Assembly (NCBI GenBank): GCA_033722375.1
Contig: JAWVZB010000010.1
Location: forward strand, 1 to 42,081
Source: JAWVZB01 sp033722375
GTDB taxonomy: Bacteria > Actinomycetota > Nitriliruptoria > Nitriliruptorales > Nitriliruptoraceae
DNA length: 42,081 bases
Reading direction: 5' to 3'
The notes below the pieces were generated by a model. That model did not search any database. It had not been told where the DNA came from and saw only the letters and a list, made by a program, of their open reading frames with translations. The position numbers were made by a program, and so were the translations under genes. Below are positions 1 to 8,785 of this stretch, piece after piece (positions within the stretch are counted from its first letter, which is position 1; each line of letters begins with the position of its first letter).

Positions 1-2
1 CC

Positions 3-1775
3 GAGGGTCAGATCCTGACCTTCGTCGACGAGCTCCACACCATGGTCGGTGCCGGCGCCGCCGAAGGCGCGATGGACGCCGCGAACATGCTGAAGCCGAT
101 GCTCGCGCGGGGCGAGCTGCGCATGATCGGCGCCACCACCCTCGACGAGTACCGGAAGATCGAGAAGGACGCCGCGCTCGAGCGCCGCTTCCAGCCGATC
201 CACGTCGCGGAGCCGTCCGCCGCCGACACCATCGGCATCCTCCGCGGGTTGAAGGAGCGCTACGAGGTCCACCACGGGGTGCGCATCACCGACGACGCGA
301 TCGTGGCGGCCGCGACGCTGTCCGACCGCTACCTCACCGAGCGGTTCCTGCCCGACAAGGCGATCGACCTCCTCGACGAGGCCGCTGCGCGGCTGCGGAT
401 CGCGATCGACTCGATGCCCCCCGAGATCGACGAGGTCGACCGTCGCATCCGCCAGCTCGAGATCGAACGGGCCGCCCTGTCCAAGGAGGAGACCGAGTCC
501 GCCCGGGAGCGGCTCGCGGACCTCGACCGGGAGCTCGCCGACCTCCGTGAGGAGATGTCGGGGATGCAGGCCCAGTGGCAGGAGGAGAAGGAGGCGATCG
601 AGACGCTCCAGCGGGCCAAGGAGGAGCTCGAGCAGGTCCGCGAGCAGGCACATCAGGCCGAACGCGAGGGCGACCTCGAACGCGCCGCGGAGCTGAGCTA
701 CGGCCGCGCGAAGGAGCTCGAGAAGGAGGTCGAGGCTGCCCAGGACCGCATCGAGGCGATCCGTGCCGAGGGCGGGTCGCTCCTCGAGGAGGAGGTCACC
801 GACGAGGAGATCGCCGCGGTCGTGGCCAAGTGGACCGGCATCCCGGTCTCGAAGCTGATGGAGGCCGAGGCCCAGAAGCTCGTCCGGCTCGAGGACCACC
901 TCCACGAGCGCGTGGTCGGCCAGGACGAGGCGGTCGACGCCGTCGCGAACGCCATCCGCCGCTCGCGGTCGGGCATCGCCGATCCCGACCGCCCGCAGGG
1001 CAGCTTCCTGTTCCTCGGTCCGACCGGGGTCGGGAAGACCGAGCTCGCGCGGACGCTGGCCGAGTTCCTGTTCGACGACGAGCGGGCGCTCACCCGGATC
1101 GACATGGGCGAGTACCAGGAGAAGCACACGGTGGCCCGCCTTATCGGCGCCCCGCCCGGCTATGTCGGCTACGACGAGGGCGGCCAGCTCACCGAGCAGG
1201 TCCGGCGTCGGCCCTACTCGGTGATCCTGCTCGACGAGGTCGAGAAGGCCCACCCCGACGTGTTCAACGTCCTGCTCCAGGTCCTCGACGACGGACGTCT
1301 GACCGACGGACAGGGCCGCACGGTCGACTTCCGCAACGCTGTCATCATCATGACGTCCAACCTCGGGTCGCACCACATCCTCGATGAGGACCTGACCGAC
1401 GAGCAGATCCGCGAGCGGGTGATGACCGACGTGCGCGGCCACTTCCGCCCCGAGTTCCTCAACCGCATCGACGAGGTCGTGATCTTCCACCGCCTCACCC
1501 GCGACGAGCTCGCTGCGATCGTCGACATCCAGCTCGAACGGCTGCGTCGGCGTCTGGCCGAACGCGACCTCGACCTCGAGCTCACCGATGGCGCGGCGGC
1601 ATGGCTCGCCGACCGCGGCTACGACCCCGTGTACGGGGCGCGGCCGCTGAAACGGGTGATCCGCAAGGAGGTCGAGGACGAGCTGGCCCGACGGCTCCTC
1701 GATGGCCAGATCGCTGACGGGCAGACCGTCCGTCTCGATGTCGAGGGCGACCAGCTGACGATGAAGGCAGCCTGA
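3..1775 (+). CDS. clpB: ATP-dependent disaggregase ClpB, 3' part (590 residues visible)
   Basis: ClpB is a cytoplasmic Hsp100 ring ATPase that pulls proteins out of aggregates together with DnaK. The gene enters from the left edge in frame 3. The first visible residues are the NBD1 Walker B region (FVDELHT followed by GAGAAEGAMDA). A long charged heptad-rich stretch at visible residues about 120-240 is the M-domain coiled coil, which separates ClpB from ClpA and ClpC. NBD2 has Walker A GPTGVGKTELA, Walker B VILLDEVEKAH, the pore loop GYVGYDEGG and the D2-small domain near the end (YDPVYGARPLKRVI). About 270 N-terminal residues, including NBD1 Walker A, lie outside the window. A stem-loop follows the stop. 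The family is certain; only the full length is unseen. Confidence 0.97.
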   Translation, partial: EGQILTFVDELHTMVGAGAAEGAMDAANMLKPMLARGELRMIGATTLDEYRKIEKDAALERRFQPIHVAEPSAADTIGILRGLKERYEVHHGVRITDDAIVAAATLSDRYLTERFLPDKAIDLLDEAAARLRIAIDSMPPEIDEVDRRIRQLEIERAALSKEETESARERLADLDRELADLREEMSGMQAQWQEEKEAIETLQRAKEELEQVREQAHQAEREGDLERAAELSYGRAKELEKEVEAAQDRIEAIRAEGGSLLEEEVTDEEIAAVVAKWTGIPVSKLMEAEAQKLVRLEDHLHERVVGQDEAVDAVANAIRRSRSGIADPDRPQGSFLFLGPTGVGKTELARTLAEFLFDDERALTRIDMGEYQEKHTVARLIGAPPGYVGYDEGGQLTEQVRRRPYSVILLDEVEKAHPDVFNVLLQVLDDGRLTDGQGRTVDFRNAVIIMTSNLGSHHILDEDLTDEQIRERVMTDVRGHFRPEFLNRIDEVVIFHRLTRDELAAIVDIQLERLRRRLAERDLDLELTDGAAAWLADRGYDPVYGARPLKRVIRKEVEDELARRLLDGQIADGQTVRLDVEGDQLTMKAA

Positions 1776-1812
1776 CCCCAGCAGCCTGGATCCACTGGCC
1801 GCTGCTCTGGGG
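1776..1812 (+). terminator. Imperfect stem-loop after clpB
   Basis: Starting at the base after the TGA stop, CCCCAG (1776-1781) plus CAGC (1782-1785) can pair with GCTG (1801-1804) and CTGGGG (1807-1812), leaving a two-base bulge. There is no U tract, so this is a terminator-like structure only. Confidence 0.35.
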
Positions 1813-1830
1813 GGCCGGGGGTCTCCCCGG

Positions 1831-1836
1831 TACCGT
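1831..1836 (+). promoter_or_regulatory. Possible -10 box (TACCGT) for terC-nhaA
   Basis: TACCGT fits the actinobacterial TANNNT pattern. It lies directly after a small hairpin (CCGGGG 1815-1820 / CCCCGG 1825-1830) and about 85 bp before the TTG start of the TerC gene. I see no convincing -35. Inference from pattern only. Confidence 0.3.
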
Positions 1837-1919
1837 TCGCCGCCCTCCCATGCCTGGAACGCGCCAGGGCGGTCGGGCGACGACCTCGGGAGCCGGTCGA
1901 GACCACGGAGGCACGAGCG

Positions 1920-3005
1920 TTGACCACCATCCTGGCGGCTGCTCCGGGCGGTGCCGGCAACTTCGCCGACATCACCGTCCCCACCTGGGTGTGGGCCACC
2001 CTCGTCACGGCGATCGTCGTCCTGCTGCTCCTCGACTTGCTGCTCGTCCACCGCACCCCCCACGAGGTGTCGTTCCGTGCGGCACTGATCGAATCCGGCG
2101 TGTGGATCGCCCTCGGGCTGCTGTTCGGCCTGATCCTGTGGTGGTGGCAGGGCGGCCTGGCGGCCGGTGAGTACTACGCCGGCTACCTCATCGAGAAGAG
2201 CCTGTCGGTCGACAACGTCTTCGTGTGGGCAGTCATCTTCAGCTACTTCGGGGTCCCCCCGAAGTACCAGTTCCGCGTGCTGTTCTGGGGTGTCTTCGGG
2301 GCGCTCGTGCTCCGGGCGATCTTCATCTTCGCCGGGGTCGCGTTGCTGGACCGCTTCTCGTGGCTGCTGTTCGTCTTCGGGGCGTTCTTGCTCTACACCG
2401 CGGTCAAGATGGTCCGCCACCGTGGCACCGAGGTGCATCCCGAGAACAACCCCGTGCTGCGCTTCGTGCGTCGTGTCGTGCCCTCCACCAACGAGTACCA
2501 CGGGCAGAAGATGTTCGTCCGGATCGACGGGGCGCTGTTGGCCACGCCGCTGTTCGCCGTGCTGGTCCTCGTTGAGGCGACCGACGTGGTGTTCGCCATC
2601 GACTCGGTTCCCGCGATCCTCGCGGTCAGCCGGGAACCGTTCATCGTCTTCGCCGCGAACGCCTTCGCGATCCTCGGACTCCGTGCCCTCTACTTCGCCC
2701 TCGCCGGGCTGGCGGGAAGGTTCCGCTACCTCGACCTCGGGCTCGCCGCCATCCTGGCGTTCGTCGGTCTCAAGATGCTGGTCGTCAACGTCTACCACCT
2801 GCCGATCGCGATCTCCATCGGGGTGATCGCGGCGATCCTGACCATCGCGATCGTCGCGTCGATCCGCGCAGACCGCCGTGGGTTGCCGACCGACGAGCAC
2901 CACGCCCCCGACCCCGCCCACCAGCAGCCGTCGTCGGACCAGGAGGTCTCCGACCCCTCCCACGTGCCGCCGGAGGACCAGCGCTCCTACCTCTCGGAGG
3001 GCTAG
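1920..3005 (+). CDS. TerC/Alx-family integral membrane protein
   Basis: TerC/Alx proteins are polytopic membrane proteins linked to tellurite resistance, alkaline response and, for Alx/MntY-type members, Mn2+ handling or protection of exported proteins. The 361-residue product has about eight hydrophobic segments and the two family signatures: EKSLSVDNVFVWA near residue 90 and EATDVVFAIDSVPA near residue 220, with membrane-embedded acidic residues. The C-terminal ~50 residues are hydrophilic and rich in Pro, Asp and His. The TTG start is supported by GGAGG at 1907-1911. NhaA begins 3 bp after the stop, so the two are almost surely co-transcribed, which suggests a shared role in cation or pH homeostasis. 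The transported ion cannot be told from sequence. Confidence 0.92.
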   Translation: MTTILAAAPGGAGNFADITVPTWVWATLVTAIVVLLLLDLLLVHRTPHEVSFRAALIESGVWIALGLLFGLILWWWQGGLAAGEYYAGYLIEKSLSVDNVFVWAVIFSYFGVPPKYQFRVLFWGVFGALVLRAIFIFAGVALLDRFSWLLFVFGAFLLYTAVKMVRHRGTEVHPENNPVLRFVRRVVPSTNEYHGQKMFVRIDGALLATPLFAVLVLVEATDVVFAIDSVPAILAVSREPFIVFAANAFAILGLRALYFALAGLAGRFRYLDLGLAAILAFVGLKMLVVNVYHLPIAISIGVIAAILTIAIVASIRADRRGLPTDEHHAPDPAHQQPSSDQEVSDPSHVPPEDQRSYLSEG

Positions 3006-3008
3006 ACC

Positions 3009-4232
3009 GTGCCGACCACGTCCCCGCCAGGCTCCCCGAGCGCCGAACGTCGTTCCGCGCAGATGCTGCGGGACTTCCTCGCGACAGAGGCCGGTGGTGC
3101 CGTCGTGTTGCTCGTGGCTGCGGTCCTGGCGTTGGTCTGGGCCAACAGCCCGTTCTCCGACACCTACAGCGGGCTCTGGGAGACGAAGCTGACGCTCGGC
3201 AGCGGGGACTTCGCCCTGACCGAGGACCTGCGGCACTGGGTCAACGACGGGCTGATGGCCATCTTCTTCTTCGTCGTCGGTCTCGAGATCAAGCGCGAGC
3301 TGTCGATCGGAGAGCTCCGCGATCCCCGCGCGGTCGCCCTGCCGGTGGTTGCGGCCCTGGCCGGACTGGCGCTCCCGGCGTTGCTCTACCTCGCGGTGAC
3401 GGCCGGCACCGAAGGTGCACGGGGCTGGGGGATCCCGGTCGCCACCGACATCGCGTTCGCGCTCGGTGTGGTCGCGCTGTTCGGACGCCGGCTGCCCTCA
3501 GGACTGAAGCTGGCCCTCCTCACCATCGCGATCATCGACGACATCGGTGCGATCCTGATCATCGCCGTCGCGTACTCGCAAGGGATCTCGACGGGATGGT
3601 TGGCCGTTGCTGTCGCCGCGCTCATGCTGATCCCGGTGCTACGGCTGCTGCGGTTCGCGTCGCCGTGGTGGTACGTACCGGTCGCAGTGGTGGCCTGGGT
3701 CGCCACGCTCGAATCCGGGATCCACGCCACCATCGCCGGGGTGGCGCTGGGGCTCCTGACGCCTGCGGAGCCCTTCCGGGGCAGGCCGGTGCTCGAAGAG
3801 CTCGAGCACCGACTGCATCCGGTCAGCAGCTACGTGGTGCTGCCGCTGTTCGCGCTCGCGAACGCCGGTGTGAGACTGTCGGGTGACACCCTCACGGCCG
3901 CCGTCTCGAGCGCCATCACCTGGGGGATCGTGCTGGGCCTGGTGGTCGGCAAGACGGTCGGCATCGGGGGGGCCATCACGGCGATGGTCCGCTCGGGCCG
4001 CGGACAGCTGCCACCACACGTGACCATCCCTCAGGGGCGGAGCGTCGCGATCGTGGCCGGGATCGGCTTCACCGTCTCGCTGTTCATCGCGGACCTGAGC
4101 TTCACCGGCACGCAGTTGGAGGAGGCCAAGATCGGTGTCATCGCCGCGTCGTTGCTCGCCGGGATCTTCGGCGCGTTGGCACTGCGCCGGGCCGCGCGGA
4201 CACCCACAGCGGATACAGAGCCTGCGGGATAG
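3009..4232 (+). CDS. nhaA: Na+/H+ antiporter NhaA
   Basis: NhaA exchanges cytoplasmic Na+ (or Li+) for external H+ across the inner membrane and supports growth in salt or at high pH. The 407-residue length is normal for the family. Visible hallmarks are GLMAIFFFVVGLEIKREL near residue 85, ATDIAFALG (the Asp matching E. coli D133) and AIIDDIGAI (the Asp pair matching D163/D164 that binds Na+). The start is GTG with GGAGG at 2996-3000. The last ~20 residues are hydrophilic. It directly follows the TerC gene (3 bp) and converges on a lipoprotein gene, with a 7-bp stem-loop in the gap. Confidence 0.96.
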   Translation: MPTTSPPGSPSAERRSAQMLRDFLATEAGGAVVLLVAAVLALVWANSPFSDTYSGLWETKLTLGSGDFALTEDLRHWVNDGLMAIFFFVVGLEIKRELSIGELRDPRAVALPVVAALAGLALPALLYLAVTAGTEGARGWGIPVATDIAFALGVVALFGRRLPSGLKLALLTIAIIDDIGAILIIAVAYSQGISTGWLAVAVAALMLIPVLRLLRFASPWWYVPVAVVAWVATLESGIHATIAGVALGLLTPAEPFRGRPVLEELEHRLHPVSSYVVLPLFALANAGVRLSGDTLTAAVSSAITWGIVLGLVVGKTVGIGGAITAMVRSGRGQLPPHVTIPQGRSVAIVAGIGFTVSLFIADLSFTGTQLEEAKIGVIAASLLAGIFGALALRRAARTPTADTEPAG

Positions 4233-4234
4233 CG

Positions 4235-4257
4235 CCAGGGAACAGCCACCTCCCTGG
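4235..4257. terminator. Stem-loop in the convergent gap after nhaA
   Basis: CCAGGGA (4235-4241) and TCCCTGG (4251-4257) form a perfect 7-bp stem with a 9-nt loop, 3 bp after the nhaA stop. The opposing gene ends at 4279. It has no U tract and could serve both directions. Confidence 0.45.
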
Positions 4258-4278
4258 GGCACGGCTCGGGCCCAGTGC

Positions 4279-5097
4279 TCAGGGGGTGGGGAACTCCGGC
4301 GGAGCACCGTCCTCGGGGTAGGGCAGGACCTGCGCAGGCGGGTTGAAGATCCCGTCGTCGGGCGCCCCGACCGAGGTGGCCACGAGCGTCTGGGTCGTGT
4401 CCCCGGCCGACACGTCCAGACGGAGCCCGACCTCGGTCTCGCGGTCGTAGCAGAAGGTGGTGCCACTGCTGCTGGGGCTCGCGGGGGTCGCGGCACCAGG
4501 CGGAGAGAAGGCGACACAGGTCGCGTCGCGCCCCGCGATCGTCTGGTCGTCGAGCTCACGTGCCGACGCCGGGATCAGGTCCACCAGCCCGTAGACCGCC
4601 AGGAGGTCGGCGGCGATGCCGCGGAGGAAGGGCGGACCGCGATCCTCGAAGTCCCAGCAGATGTCACCTTCAGGACTCGCGGAGCAGAAGACGACGGTGC
4701 CGTTGGCCAGCCGGAGGATCTGCCCGTCGCTGCGGATCAGCACGAACCGGTCGCCCTCCCAGGCCACCGTGAGCTGCTCGGTGCCGTCGGGAGTCGACAG
4801 TTCGTAGACCACCTGGGTCGGCTCGTCGGGGCCCTCCACGAACCGGTCGGTCGGCAGTTCGCTGCCTTCGACCGGGGCCACGTCGGGCACCGAGACGGAG
4901 GGGGTCGGGGCGCTGGACGTTCCCCCGTTCCCGTCGGAGCAGGCAGCGAGCAGCAGCAGCGCGGCGAGGAAGAGGACAGCAGGGCGCCAGGAACAGGCAA
5001 CGATGGCGGGCCTCGTGGAGTCGGCGGACGCGGAGGGAGTGGAGGGGCACGGTACCGCCGTGGCGTCGGTCCCCGAGTACTTTGGTGGGCGGCCCAC
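4279..5097 (-). CDS. Predicted lipoprotein, function unknown
   Basis: A hydrophobic run (VLFLAALLLLAAC) ends in a lipobox, with the lipidated Cys at residue 53 if the GTG at 5097 is the start. A Thr/Ser/Pro-rich linker and a soluble domain of about 200 residues follow, with Trp and several Cys (CSASPEGDICW, DATCVAF, TTFCYD) that could form two disulfides. I do not recognise the family; it loosely resembles actinobacterial LppX/LprG-like or DUF lipoproteins, but I see no diagnostic motif. The start is a problem: no Shine-Dalgarno precedes 5097, the N-region before the hydrophobic core would be unusually long (~36 residues), and no other in-frame ATG/GTG/TTG lies nearer. The gene diverges from the TrkA-C protein, 23 bp away. 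Confidence 0.75.
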   Translation of the reverse strand: MGRPPKYSGTDATAVPCPSTPSASADSTRPAIVACSWRPAVLFLAALLLLAACSDGNGGTSSAPTPSVSVPDVAPVEGSELPTDRFVEGPDEPTQVVYELSTPDGTEQLTVAWEGDRFVLIRSDGQILRLANGTVVFCSASPEGDICWDFEDRGPPFLRGIAADLLAVYGLVDLIPASARELDDQTIAGRDATCVAFSPPGAATPASPSSSGTTFCYDRETEVGLRLDVSAGDTTQTLVATSVGAPDDGIFNPPAQVLPYPEDGAPPEFPTP

Positions 5098-5120
5098 ACC
5101 GGTTCGGGAGGTGATGCAGC

Positions 5121-5924
5121 GTGGCGGCGATCGTCACGATCCTCGTCGTCGTGCTCGCGTCGCTCATCGTCACGCGGATCGCCACGACCGCGCTCACCCT
5201 CACGGGGATGTCCCAGCAGGCGGCGCGCTTCCAGGCCCGTTCGGCACTCACCGGGACGGGGTTCACGACCAGCGAGGCCGAGGCGATCGTGACCCACCCG
5301 GTTCGCCGGCGCATCGTCATGTTGCTCATGCTCATCGGATCGGCCGGGGTCATCACCGTGATCGGTGGCTTCGTGATCGGCTTCGTCGGCTCGTCCGAGG
5401 CCGACCTGCCGGACTGGGCCAAGTTCCTCACTCTCATCGGTGGTCTCGCGGTCATCCTCGGGCTCTTCCGTATCCCGACGGTCGACCGCGGTCTCCAGCG
5501 GGTCATCCGTCGCCTGCTGCGTCGCTACACCGACCTCGAGGTGCGCGATTACGCGTCACTCCTGCACATCCACGGCGACTACTCGGTCTCAGAGCTCCGT
5601 GTCGAGGAGCACCACTGGATGAACAACCAGACCCTCGCCGACCTCCGCCTGAACGACGAGGGTGTGCTCGTGCTCGGCATCCAGCGGGGTGACGAGGAGT
5701 ACGTCGGCGCCCCGAAGGGCCACCACGAGCTCCGCACCGGTGACGTGCTCGTGATCTACGGGCCGGGGAACCGGCTCGAGGACCTCGACCGGCGCCCGGC
5801 GGGCATCGCCGGGCACCAAGCCCACGAGGTCGCCACCGCCGAGCAGCAGGTCGTCGAGGACCAGGAGCGGTACGTCGACGACGAGGGCACCTCGTCACCC
5901 GATCCGCAGCCGGTCGACCAGTGA
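5121..5924 (+). CDS. Membrane protein with C-terminal TrkA-C (RCK_C) domain
   Basis: The 267-residue product has three hydrophobic segments (about residues 1-20, 65-90 and 103-118), then a soluble region whose residues about 150-215 match the TrkA-C fold that binds small ligands in K+ channels and transporters (DEGVLVLGIQR, HHELRTGDVLVIYG). Between the first two helices, ALTGTGFTTSEAE followed by LLMLIGSAGVITVIGGF recalls the filter and post-filter helix of Trk/Ktr K+ transporters. One protein of this size holds at most one such unit. The C-terminal ~45 residues are acidic and probably disordered. The GTG start has a strong ribosome site (GGGAGGTGATG, 5107-5117). Its stop overlaps the next start (GTGA). 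Ligand and transport activity are unknown. Confidence 0.82.
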   Translation: MAAIVTILVVVLASLIVTRIATTALTLTGMSQQAARFQARSALTGTGFTTSEAEAIVTHPVRRRIVMLLMLIGSAGVITVIGGFVIGFVGSSEADLPDWAKFLTLIGGLAVILGLFRIPTVDRGLQRVIRRLLRRYTDLEVRDYASLLHIHGDYSVSELRVEEHHWMNNQTLADLRLNDEGVLVLGIQRGDEEYVGAPKGHHELRTGDVLVIYGPGNRLEDLDRRPAGIAGHQAHEVATAEQQVVEDQERYVDDEGTSSPDPQPVDQ

Positions 5925-7279
5925 CGGATCGCGTCGACGTCGCCGTGGTCGGGGCGGGGCTCTCCGGCCTCACCGCCGCCCACCTCGCGAGCCGCGCCGG
6001 CCTCGAGGTCGCGGTGCTCGAGGCGCGAGACCGGGTCGGGGGACGCACGTTCACGACCGACGTCGGCGGGGCGCGACTGGATCTCGGTGGACAGTGGATC
6101 GGGGGCACCCAGCACCGGGTCGCGGCCTTGGCCGACGCGCTCGGGCTCGAGACCTTCGCGCAGTACCACCAGGGCGAGAAGGTGCTCGAACACGAGGGGC
6201 GGACCTCGACCTACCGGGGCACGATCCCCTCGCTGCCGATGCTCGCGCTGGCGCAGCTCCAAGCGGGGCTCCTGTCTCTCCGCCTCCACGCGCAGCGGGA
6301 GGTGCTGTCCTCCCTGGCCGACGACACCACCCTGGCCGACTGGCTCGAGGAACGGAAGGTGCGCGACGACGTGCGGGGCGTGATCACCGCCGGGATGCGC
6401 ACCGTGTTCGGTGCCGACCCCGACGAGACCTCCTGGCGGGAGTTCCTCGGCTACGTCCGGGCGGCGGGTGGGGTCATGCCGCTGCTCGAGATCGAGGACG
6501 CCGCACAGGAGCGAAGGTTCGTGGACGGGGCGCAGTCCCTGTCGCTCCGACTCGCCGACCAGCTCGGGCCGGTCGTCGCCCTCGGGGCGCCGGTCAGGCG
6601 GATCAACGTCGTGTCTGGCGGTGTCGAGGTGGAGGCCGACGGCACGAGTGTCCGTGCCCGCCGGACCGTCGTGGCGGTCCCACCCCGCCTGGCCGCCGAG
6701 ATCGCCTACGACCCCGGGCTGCCGGCCGGCAAGCGCCGCTGGCTCGAGGGGTCGCCGATGGGCCGGACCATCAAGTGCCTCCTGACTTACGACCGCCCCT
6801 TCTGGCGCGACGCCGGGCTCTCGGGCGAAGCGGTCTCGACCGCCGGCCCGATCAGCGTCACCTTCGACGCGACGACGGCCGACGGCCGCGTCCCTGCCCT
6901 GGTCGCGTTCGTCGTCGGCCGCCCCGCGGACGCGCTGCGGGGCGCGGGTCGCCAGGGACGCCGGCAGGCGGTGGTGGATCATCTCGCGGACCTGTTCGGC
7001 GACGACGCCCGCGACGTCGTGGACTACGCCGACCGGGACTGGAGCGAGGAACCTTGGAGCGGCGGCTGCCCGGTCGCGCTACCGGCGCCGGGCGTCGAGG
7101 TGGCGACCGTCGATCCGCGCGAGCCGGTCGGCCCGATCCACTGGGCCGGCACCGAGACCGCCACCGCCTGGAGCGGCTACCTCGAAGGGGCCATCGAGGC
7201 AGGTCAGCGGGCGGGGCGCGAGGTCGTCGCGGCGCTCCGGGGCACCTCCGAGACGGGTGGCGCCGAGGTCGTGCGATGA
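5921..7279 (+). CDS. FAD-dependent amine oxidase-like flavoenzyme
   Basis: The 452-residue product has the N-terminal Rossmann FAD site (VVGAGLSGLTAAHLA, then the acidic end LEARDRVGGRTFT) and the C-terminal FAD clamp IHWAGTETATAWSGYLEGAI. Both are typical of flavin monoamine oxidases, which oxidise amines to imines with O2. The middle region (WREFLGYVRAAGG, QSLSLRLADQLG) follows the same family. The substrate cannot be predicted. GTG start and GTGA overlap with the upstream TrkA-C gene; the stop overlaps the next start (ATGA), so three proteins are translationally coupled. No Tat or Sec signal, so the enzyme is cytoplasmic. Confidence 0.92.
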   Translation: MTDRVDVAVVGAGLSGLTAAHLASRAGLEVAVLEARDRVGGRTFTTDVGGARLDLGGQWIGGTQHRVAALADALGLETFAQYHQGEKVLEHEGRTSTYRGTIPSLPMLALAQLQAGLLSLRLHAQREVLSSLADDTTLADWLEERKVRDDVRGVITAGMRTVFGADPDETSWREFLGYVRAAGGVMPLLEIEDAAQERRFVDGAQSLSLRLADQLGPVVALGAPVRRINVVSGGVEVEADGTSVRARRTVVAVPPRLAAEIAYDPGLPAGKRRWLEGSPMGRTIKCLLTYDRPFWRDAGLSGEAVSTAGPISVTFDATTADGRVPALVAFVVGRPADALRGAGRQGRRQAVVDHLADLFGDDARDVVDYADRDWSEEPWSGGCPVALPAPGVEVATVDPREPVGPIHWAGTETATAWSGYLEGAIEAGQRAGREVVAALRGTSETGGAEVVR

Positions 7280-8715
7280 ACGGCGACGAGACCGGACCCG
7301 GAGACCGTGACGCGGTCGTGGTCGGGGCGGGGCCGAACGGCCTGACCGCGGCCGCTGTGCTGGCGGACGCCGGCCTCGACGTGGCGGTGCTCGAGGCGAG
7401 CGACACGCCGGGTGGTGGCGTCAAGACCGAGGAACTCACGATCGGCGGGTTGGCGCACGACGTCTGCTCGGCCGTGCACCCGTTCGGGGCGGCATCGCCG
7501 GTCTTCCGCGATCTCGCGCTCGAGGAGCTGGGGCTGCGGTGGCGCCACCCGGACGTGGCCGTCGCCCACCCCCTCGACGACGGCAGTGCGGCCTGCGTGC
7601 TGCGCGACCTCGACGAGACCGCCGCCGCGTTGGGTCGCGACGGGGACGTCTGGCGCTCGCTGTTCAGCCCGCTGGTGGAGGGTTGGGACGATCTCGCCGA
7701 CGAGATCCTGCGCCCCGTCATCCACGTCCCGAAGCATCCCCTCAAGCTGGCCCGCTTCGGGCTCCAGGGCCTCCTGCCGGCCAGCGTCGTCGGACGGCGG
7801 TTCCAGACCGAACGCGGCCGGGCGCTGTGGGCGGGCATCGCGGCCCACTCGATCCTCCCCTTCGACAAGCCGTTCACCAGCGCGTTCGCGCTCATGATGG
7901 GCGCAGCCGGCCACGCCGCGGGCTGGCCCGTCGCTGAGGGGGGATCGGGGGCGATCACGGACGCGCTCGTGCAGTTCTTGGACGAGCGGGGCGTGGAGAT
8001 CCGGACCGGGACCCGGGTCATGGGCCTCGACGAGCTCCCCCGGACCCGGGCTGCGCTGTTCGACGTGACGCCCCGCCAACTGCTCGCGATCTGCGGGGAC
8101 GCCCTGCCGCCGATCACGCGGCGCCGCTACGCGAAGTGGCGTTACGGGCCGGCAGCGTTCAAGGTCGATCTTGCGGTCGAGGGCGGGGTGCCGTGGACGG
8201 CGGAGTCGGCACGCCGGGCCGGGACCGTGCATCTGGGCGGGACCCTCGAGGAGATCGCTGAGGCCGAGCAGGCGGTCGCCGACGGCCGGGTACCGGACCG
8301 TCCCTTCGTACTGCTGGCACAGCAGTACGTCGCCGACCCGAGCCGGTCGGTCGGGGACGTGCATCCGGTCTGGGCCTACTGCCATGTGCCCAACGGGTGG
8401 GCCGGGGACGCCACCGAGCAGATCCTCGGGCAGATCGAGCGCTTCGCCCCAGGCTTCCGGGATCGCATCGTGGAACGAACGGTCCTGACCCCGGACTGGT
8501 TCGAGGGCCACACCCCCAACTCCGTCGGCGGGGACATCTCCGGCGGCTCGCATGACGGGCTCCAGCTCCTCGGCCGCCCTGTTCTGTCCCCCGATCCCTA
8601 CCGCACCGGGCTTCCCGGGGTGTGGCTGTGCTCGTCCTCGACACCGCCCGGTGGTGGTGTGCACGGCATGTGCGGCGCCAACGCCGCCGCCTCCGTCCTG
8701 CGCGCACTCGGCTGA
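7276..8715 (+). CDS. Phytoene desaturase/PYROXD2-like FAD oxidoreductase
   Basis: The 479-residue enzyme opens with a dinucleotide-binding motif (VVVGAGPNGLTAAAVLADAG) and the GGGVKTEE segment seen in CrtI, RetSat and PYROXD2-type oxidoreductases. It ends with LPGVWLCSSSTPPGGGVHGMCG, the C-terminal FAD contact of that superfamily. The ATG at 7276 is inside the end of the amine oxidase gene (ATGA). No crtB or crtE gene lies within the window, so a carotenoid role is not supported by context. Coupling to another flavoenzyme suggests oxidation of a shared or sequential substrate. Two hairpins follow or overlap the stop. Confidence 0.9.
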   Translation: MNGDETGPGDRDAVVVGAGPNGLTAAAVLADAGLDVAVLEASDTPGGGVKTEELTIGGLAHDVCSAVHPFGAASPVFRDLALEELGLRWRHPDVAVAHPLDDGSAACVLRDLDETAAALGRDGDVWRSLFSPLVEGWDDLADEILRPVIHVPKHPLKLARFGLQGLLPASVVGRRFQTERGRALWAGIAAHSILPFDKPFTSAFALMMGAAGHAAGWPVAEGGSGAITDALVQFLDERGVEIRTGTRVMGLDELPRTRAALFDVTPRQLLAICGDALPPITRRRYAKWRYGPAAFKVDLAVEGGVPWTAESARRAGTVHLGGTLEEIAEAEQAVADGRVPDRPFVLLAQQYVADPSRSVGDVHPVWAYCHVPNGWAGDATEQILGQIERFAPGFRDRIVERTVLTPDWFEGHTPNSVGGDISGGSHDGLQLLGRPVLSPDPYRTGLPGVWLCSSSTPPGGGVHGMCGANAAASVLRALG

Positions 8716-8760
8716 CAGCCGAGGTTCCTCCGGCATTGCGGATCCGGTCCGGGATGCCGG
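8707..8760 (+). terminator. Double hairpin at the end of the flavoenzyme operon
   Basis: CTCGGCT (8707-8713) pairs with AGCCGAG (8717-8723) around the TGA stop. A second stem CCGGCAT (8730-8736) / ATGCCGG (8754-8760) has a 3-bp inner helper stem. Only a short T-rich patch (GTTCCTCC) follows the first stem. The opposing gene ends at 8786. Confidence 0.45.
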
Positions 8761-8785
8761 TCCGAGCGCGCGAGGCGGGGCGCGG

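Noticed and set aside
7276..8715. A carotenoid biosynthesis cluster controlled by the CarH-like regulator
   Set aside because: Only a phytoene-desaturase-like enzyme is present; no crtB, crtE or photolyase gene is in the window and the regulator is 6 kb away in another unit.
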